11,256 nucleotides of DNA from Funneliformis mosseae (lineage: Eukaryota; Glomeromycota; Glomeromycetes; Glomerales; Glomeraceae). The stretch is from assembly GCA_910592005.1 (NCBI GenBank), contig CAJVPP010003592.1:1-11256 (forward strand). Direction: 5' to 3'. The position numbers and the translations under genes were made by a program. Below, in pieces: positions 7,582-11,256 of the stretch. Each line of letters begins with the position of its first letter. Position 1 is the first letter of the stretch. Below the pieces are notes generated by a model. It saw only the letters and a list, made by a program, of their open reading frames with translations, did not search any database and was not told where the DNA came from.

Positions 7582-9383
7582 ATATGGTAGACGCAGTAGT
7601 TCAGACTATCTTATATAATTTTCTTTGACGAATTAAGATCATTTAGCATTGCTTTTACATCATCACTAGTTCGAAGCATTTTGTCAATGTGGTGTTGAAT
7701 CTTTTATAATAAACCATTTGTCTATATCTGCTATATCACCAAAATTATGTTGATTGTCAATATAATTTGCCTTTTTTTTACAACGATGACATGATATAAG
7801 AGCAGAAATGTGTCTGCATAACTTTTGTGCTATAAAAATATCACATGAAGCTATTATTAAAGCAGCATGAATACTTTTACCATTTGGACATTCGTGTGTG
7901 TGATTTAGAGTCATTCCTTTCTAAAGCGACTCAAATTCTGTAACTATAGGTAAAAGATAATGGTTTATCTTGTGCAGGTTAACCTCATTAGGCCCCAGTA
8001 ATATATCAAGTACAAGCATATTTTTGGATCAAAACTGAATGTTATGCAGCAAATTACATATTGCGGCATATAGCACTCCTGTACTATAAATTGTACCTTC
8101 ATACGGTTGGAACTAATCCAAATTATTGATTAATCCAAGGTGATTATCAGCTTTCTCTGGTCAAAAAAATTTGTTTGATCCTTAATCAGTCAATTCTTTG
8201 AAGTTTTGTCATATCTGATCATTGTAAATCTAATAAGGTATTGTCTTATTATAAACAATTAGTCTAATATTATAATGACTTTTTAAATCCTGGTCTAAGA
8301 AATATGCTGGAAAGTTACTATCAAATACTCACAGCCAGATAAATTAATTCAGATTTGAATGATATACTATTATTTAAAATAGTCTGCTTTGCTAAAGGAG
8401 TTTGACATTGCTTGAATCACTTTGTAGCTAAATTAGAGAATTCTATATAGTTACATTTTATAATCGTTTAATTCTGAATGTTAGTTACATCATCCTACTT
8501 ATATAATTTGTGACATTTTTGATAAGCTGTAAAACATGTAAATTGATTAACTAGGCCTAAAGTTTGTCTTACCAGATACAAGGATTTTAGAAATGATTCA
8601 TATTTGAATCTTCCACATTCTTCTAATAGAATTCTAATAAACTTTATTAGGGTCTCAATTGCGATATCCAGTAGTTTAAAATTTGATTTGAACTTTATTA
8701 TCCATATTAGAATCTATACAGTTTAGTTTTGTTTTGGTAGTTCTGAGACAGTTGGTAAGTCAAACACAAGATGGGAATAATCTTCAAAATTATTCTAAAA
8801 TTCAGCATTATTTCTAATATCTCTTTCATCATCTTCGGTTGATGAATTACTATCAGAATCTTTAGAATTATCAAAATTACCTCCAAAATCACCTCCACTT
8901 GGCGTGATTACATATCAAAAGATTGCTATTCTTTTCCTTTTACGTGAAAGAAATGTGAAAGTTTATCCTTCTAACACGTCGTCATCATCAATTGGTTCTT
9001 CTAATACATCGTTCTCATTGATTATTGATTGTGTCAAATGTCTCTCATCAAATAGCTTAATTAATAATCGAGATATTGGAGTCTCAGTTGGTAAATATTA
9101 ATAGGTGAAGATGTCGATATCTCATTCGCCTTCATTTCATGTACCCTTTTTGTACGTGGATCAACCAGTTTTCCATTACATTTGCCACAAAGACATTGAA
9201 CTTTTGACCTTGGTATTCTTGTTGTAATTTTAACATTTTCTGTAAAAGATGAATTTGGATTCAAAGAGCTTAGGTTATTCTTTAAAATATTAGTGACTGA
9301 ACATTTTCTTTTCATTCTTAATAAAAACGATAAATGGAGTAATAAAAGTTATTTTATCGAATTTACCATATAAAATTTTACGT

Positions 9384-9399
9384 TATATATATATATATA
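9384..9399. repeat. (TA)8 microsatellite
   Basis: Eight uninterrupted TA units, 68 bp upstream of the transposase start codon on the minus strand. Confidence 0.9.
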
Positions 9400-9417
9400 C
9401 TATTTAACTTTAATTTC

Positions 9418-9574
9418 AATTTGACTAACTTGTTAATTTATTGATAAATATAAGTTTAATTTTATCAACTTTAATTAATTTGACTAACTCATTGATTTAT
9501 TGATAAATATAAGTTTGATTTTATTAATTTGACTAATTCATTGATTTATTGATGAATATAAGTTTAATTTTCTT
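9418..9574. repeat. Three-copy tandem repeat (49-59 bp units)
   Basis: Units start AATTTGACTAACT at 9418, 9477 and 9526 and contain TTATTGATAAATATAAGTTT. The first unit has about 10 extra bases and the last two are 49 bp. The array lies 100-260 bp upstream of the transposase start and may be a subterminal repeat of that transposon. The core TTGACTAA occurs inverted as TTAGTCAA at 5923-5930, just past the other end of the gene. Confidence 0.8.
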
Positions 9575-9624
9575 GATTATTTGATTTGGTTGATTGAAGT
9601 TTGATCAATAACAAAATAAAAAAG

Positions 9625-9632
9625 TATAAATA
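9625..9632 (+). promoter_or_regulatory. TATA box upstream of the coiled-coil pseudogene
   Basis: TATAAATA lies 51 bp before the ATG at 9683. It is followed by a pyrimidine-rich leader (GACTCTTCCTATCAC and a T/C run), an arrangement common in fungal genes. It supports transcription to the right, away from the transposase gene. Confidence 0.5.
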
Positions 9633-9682
9633 AAAGATAGTTGACTCTTCCTATCACAAATTTTTTTTTCTTTTTTCTCACA

Positions 9683-10904
9683 ATGATAACATTTCTCTTA
9701 AAGAAAAATTATTCAATATATCTTAACTACCAAAGAGAATCTATTATTCTAGGTCAAAAATTCTAAATACTCTACAAACGGCACCAGGTCAACAACTTGC
9801 TCTATTTTACTCAACAACAAACTTACCAGTTTGTTTAGTTCGCTTAACAACTGCGCCAGTTCATCTAACAGCTGTGCAAGCATATCTAACAACTGCGTCA
9901 GTTTATCTAACAGCTACATAAGCACATCTAACAATTGCGCTAGTTCATCTAACAGCTACGCAAGTACGTCCAATAACTGCACAAGCTTTTTATTCAACAA
10001 TTATACCAACTTGTCAAACTGAAGAATTAACCAAACAAAGATATCCTAATATTAAAGTTCCAAGATTGATTGATAGTTATGATAATGTCAAACTGGTAAT
10101 AAATAAGTCTATTTTATTGTGAATTATAAAAATCAACTATATAATGTCACCATCAAATTTCATGTCGTCTATGCTCCTAAATATAAAAATTGAAAAATTG
10201 AATCAAATAATCTAAACAGTTAATTCAGAAATTGAGAATTTAAGAAAGGAAAACAATCGGCTGCAAAATGAAATCCAATAGTAATGAGAAAGAGAAACTG
10301 AATTCGTAAAAAGAATTAGAGACCTAGAAGGACAGGTTCGACAGTTTGAAGAAGATAATAACATGCTTCAGATGTTTAATAATAAATTTGGAAATGAAAA
10401 TAACAAATTAATGATTAAAAAAAATGAATTAAAGGCCGAATTGACACATTATTATCAATATTGAGTTCTGAGAAATATTCCTCTACCAATTATAGACAAA
10501 AGATTAGTATCACTGAATGAAACGAATGCTGAAGAAGCAAGAGTAGGAATTTTCTATGATTTGACAAATTGTAGTTGTTATACAATACATATGATATTTT
10601 GTTATAGACTGAAGTAAAAAATCTGATGAAAGGTCAGATACTAGCTGAATATCAACTGGATTATAAAAAGATATTCTCTGAATAATTGATAACCGTTTAT
10701 GAAAAACTGATTCTGGAATTAAAGAGATTCATGGATGAAGTTTTTAACCCTTCTGTGACACAACTTTTGAATTAGATCAAAGCTATTCACAAACACAAAA
10801 GAGATCGATTGCAAAAATGACAGACTAGAGCATTGGAAAAGGTCGATCAAAGGTTACATGCGAACACTCGGCTTTCTGAAGTGATTATTTATTTAGTTAA
10901 ATAA
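9683..10904 (+). pseudogene. Unknown coiled-coil protein gene, broken
   Basis: The ATG at 9683 gives MITFLLKKNYSIYLNYQRES and is followed by the 21-bp array. From about 10020 one frame reads TEELTKQRYPNIKVPRLIDS, then a strong coiled coil: IKIEKLNQII-stop-TVNSEIENLRKENNRLQNEI, FVKRIRDLEGQVRQFEEDNN, FGNENNKLMIKKNELKAEL. It continues LRNIPLPIIDKRLVSLNETN and EEARVGIFYDLTN. A possible 37-bp intron (10571-10607, GTAGTT...TTATAG) precedes a second exon in another frame: TEVKNLMKGQILAEYQLDYK, LITVYEKLILELKRFMDEVF, TRALEKVDQRLHANTRLSEV, ending TAA at 10902. The stops inside these frames are TAA/TAG where Gln fits or TGA where Arg fits. The mature protein was probably a cytoplasmic or nuclear elongated protein. 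I do not recognise the family. The joins near 9770-10020 and at the intron are uncertain. Confidence 0.55.
9844..9990 (+). repeat. 21-bp tandem array (seven units) in the 5' part of the coiled-coil pseudogene
   Basis: Units start at 9844, 9865, 9886, 9907, 9928, 9949 and 9970, each of the type CTAACARCTGCGCMAGTTCAT. Two alternating variants (AACTGCG..GTT and AGCTACG..GCA) suggest an earlier 42-bp duplication. An eighth degenerate unit with 3 extra bases follows to about 10014. As the unit is a multiple of three, all three frames repeat every seven residues: Ser/Asn/Cys-rich in one, LTTAPVH-like in another, and QQLRQFI-like in the third if TAA is read as former CAA. Confidence 0.85.
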
Positions 10905-10992
10905 AATTTTTTTATTTCATTTATTTTATACATGCAGTTGTTTAATAATTAATCTAAATAATATTCGATAGAAGAAAAATAGACGAATAAAA

Positions 10993-11256
10993 ATGGCATT
11001 TAAATTATTTAACACGAATTATGAAAAAGTTTCAAAATTTGACAAAAATGAAGTTTTGTCAATTCTACAAAAAAATGAATGCCATTCGCCTGAACAATTA
11101 GATAGTGAAGACAAATATCGAATAAGAAAGCAGAGAGAAAAAAATTTTCTACATGTCTATAACCATTCGTAACGCTCAGAAAAGGTAAATACTATTTTAT
11201 AATATATATTATATATTTATTTAGACAATACTTATTCAACTTCACTTTTTATCTTT
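10993..11256 (+). pseudogene. Partial unknown gene running off the window
   Basis: The ATG at 10993 opens MAFKLFNTNYEKVSKFDKNE, VLSILQKNECHSPEQLDSED, KYRIRKQREKNFLHVYNHS, then TAA (11170-11172, where CAA would fit), RSEK and a good intron (GTAAATAC donor at 11185, TTTATTTAG acceptor ending 11224, 40 bp). The next exon is open to the window edge. The first 59 codons have balanced composition, unlike the AT noise around. It may be a separate small gene or the last exons of the coiled-coil gene upstream. The family is unknown. If the TAA is real, translation stops after 59 residues. Confidence 0.4.

Larger units (their letters stand above)
5977..9315 (-). pseudogene. Plavaka-type (CACTA-like, Tnp2-like) transposase, decayed near-full-length gene
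   Basis: The ATG at 9315 starts an N-terminus with a Cys/His motif, CLCGKCNGKLVDPRTKRVHE (C41, C43, C46, H59). An acidic linker (SKDSDSNSSTEDDERDI, about 8810-8870) follows, then a domain beginning near 8700 (KLLDIAIETLIKFIRILLEE) with zinc-ribbon-like cysteines (FTAYQKCHKLYK and KCNYIEF). The transposase core reads DNHLGLINNLD-stop-FQPYEGT (about 8090-8150), STGVLYAAICNLLHNI, GPNEVNLHKINHYLLPIV, CHRCKKKANYIDNQHNFGD, then LPYFDPIRFVVVDLIH (about 7370-7435), LHLSLHLCEYSYDYG and FWCFSFE (about 6910-6930). The C-terminus continues in frame through INQYGRC to NAREYLATIPLNRKFHLG and a TAA at 5977-5979. Known family members are about 1,000 residues and this matches. There are about 40 internal stops, frameshifts near 9085, 8225 and 7350, one intron and one insertion. 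Catalytic assignment of the conserved Asp and Glu is inferred. Element ends were not found. Confidence 0.88.

Noticed and set aside
8707..9101. Two open frames (8707-8898 minus, 8904-9101 plus)
   Set aside because: Both are alternate-frame or antisense shadows of the acidic N-terminal linker of the dead transposase.
9683..11172. A variant genetic code with TAA and TAG read as Gln
   Set aside because: It would repair many but not all frames. TGA also stands for Arg and Trp, TAG stands for Trp in LD-W-FQPYEGT, and frameshifts are present. Decay by C-to-T change explains all of these together.
1..11256. CRISPR array, tRNA or rRNA genes, bacterial operons
   Set aside because: No regularly spaced identical repeats with unique spacers, no T-loop plus acceptor-stem pairing and no conserved rRNA blocks were seen. 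The introns and transposon types are eukaryotic.

Overview
The window is very AT-rich and has no intact gene of more than about 100 codons. It reads as a decayed, transposon-filled stretch of a eukaryotic nuclear genome. Evidence for a eukaryote: GT-AG introns of about 40-70 bp, a TATA-type promoter, a Tc1/mariner element and a Tnp2-like transposase with an intron. The Tnp2-like protein (cysteine N-terminus, an LD-W-FQPYEGT block, a FWCFSFER block) resembles the large Plavaka-type (CACTA-like) family that I know best from fungi, notably arbuscular mycorrhizal (Glomeromycotina) genomes. A fungus of that type is my best guess, as an inference from style rather than a database match.

Layout. Positions 1-611 and 2273-2829 are two diverged direct copies of one AT-rich repeat; each carries remnants of a small minus-strand gene with a Glu-Ser-x-Ser-Asp-Thr motif. 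A second conserved block (1202-1320 and 4339-4450) and a third copy of one terminal motif (4589-4620) belong to the same repeat family. Between the first two copies lie an ACTAAT/ACTGAC microsatellite (692-751), a GC-richer island with splice-like signals (962-1129) and a weak minus-strand coding remnant (1505-1770). A 1,311-bp Tc1/mariner element (2844-4154) with terminal inverted repeats and a TA target duplication sits just after copy B. Its transposase (about 3182-4033) is broken, but the D-D-E residues are still readable.

Positions 4157-5976 hold no gene that I can support, apart from two short hairpins and repeat pieces. From 9315 down to 5977 on the minus strand runs one long dead transposase gene. 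It has about 40 internal stops, a few frameshifts, a recognisable 68-bp intron and a 150-bp foldback (MITE-like) insertion flanked by a 9-bp duplication. Upstream of it are a (TA)8 tract and a three-copy 49-59-bp tandem repeat.

On the plus strand, divergent from the transposase, a TATA box (9625) precedes a broken coiled-coil gene (9683-10904) that opens with a 21-bp, heptad-encoding tandem array. Another partial gene begins at 10993 and runs off the window.

Across several unrelated pseudogenes, most in-frame stops are explained by C-to-T changes on one strand or the other (CAA/CAG to TAA/TAG, CGA to TGA, TGG to TAG/TGA), and the Tc1 terminal repeats differ only by transitions. The common theme is therefore mutational decay of repeats by cytosine deamination or an RIP-like process, not a working gene system. 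I found no CRISPR array, operon, rRNA or tRNA.
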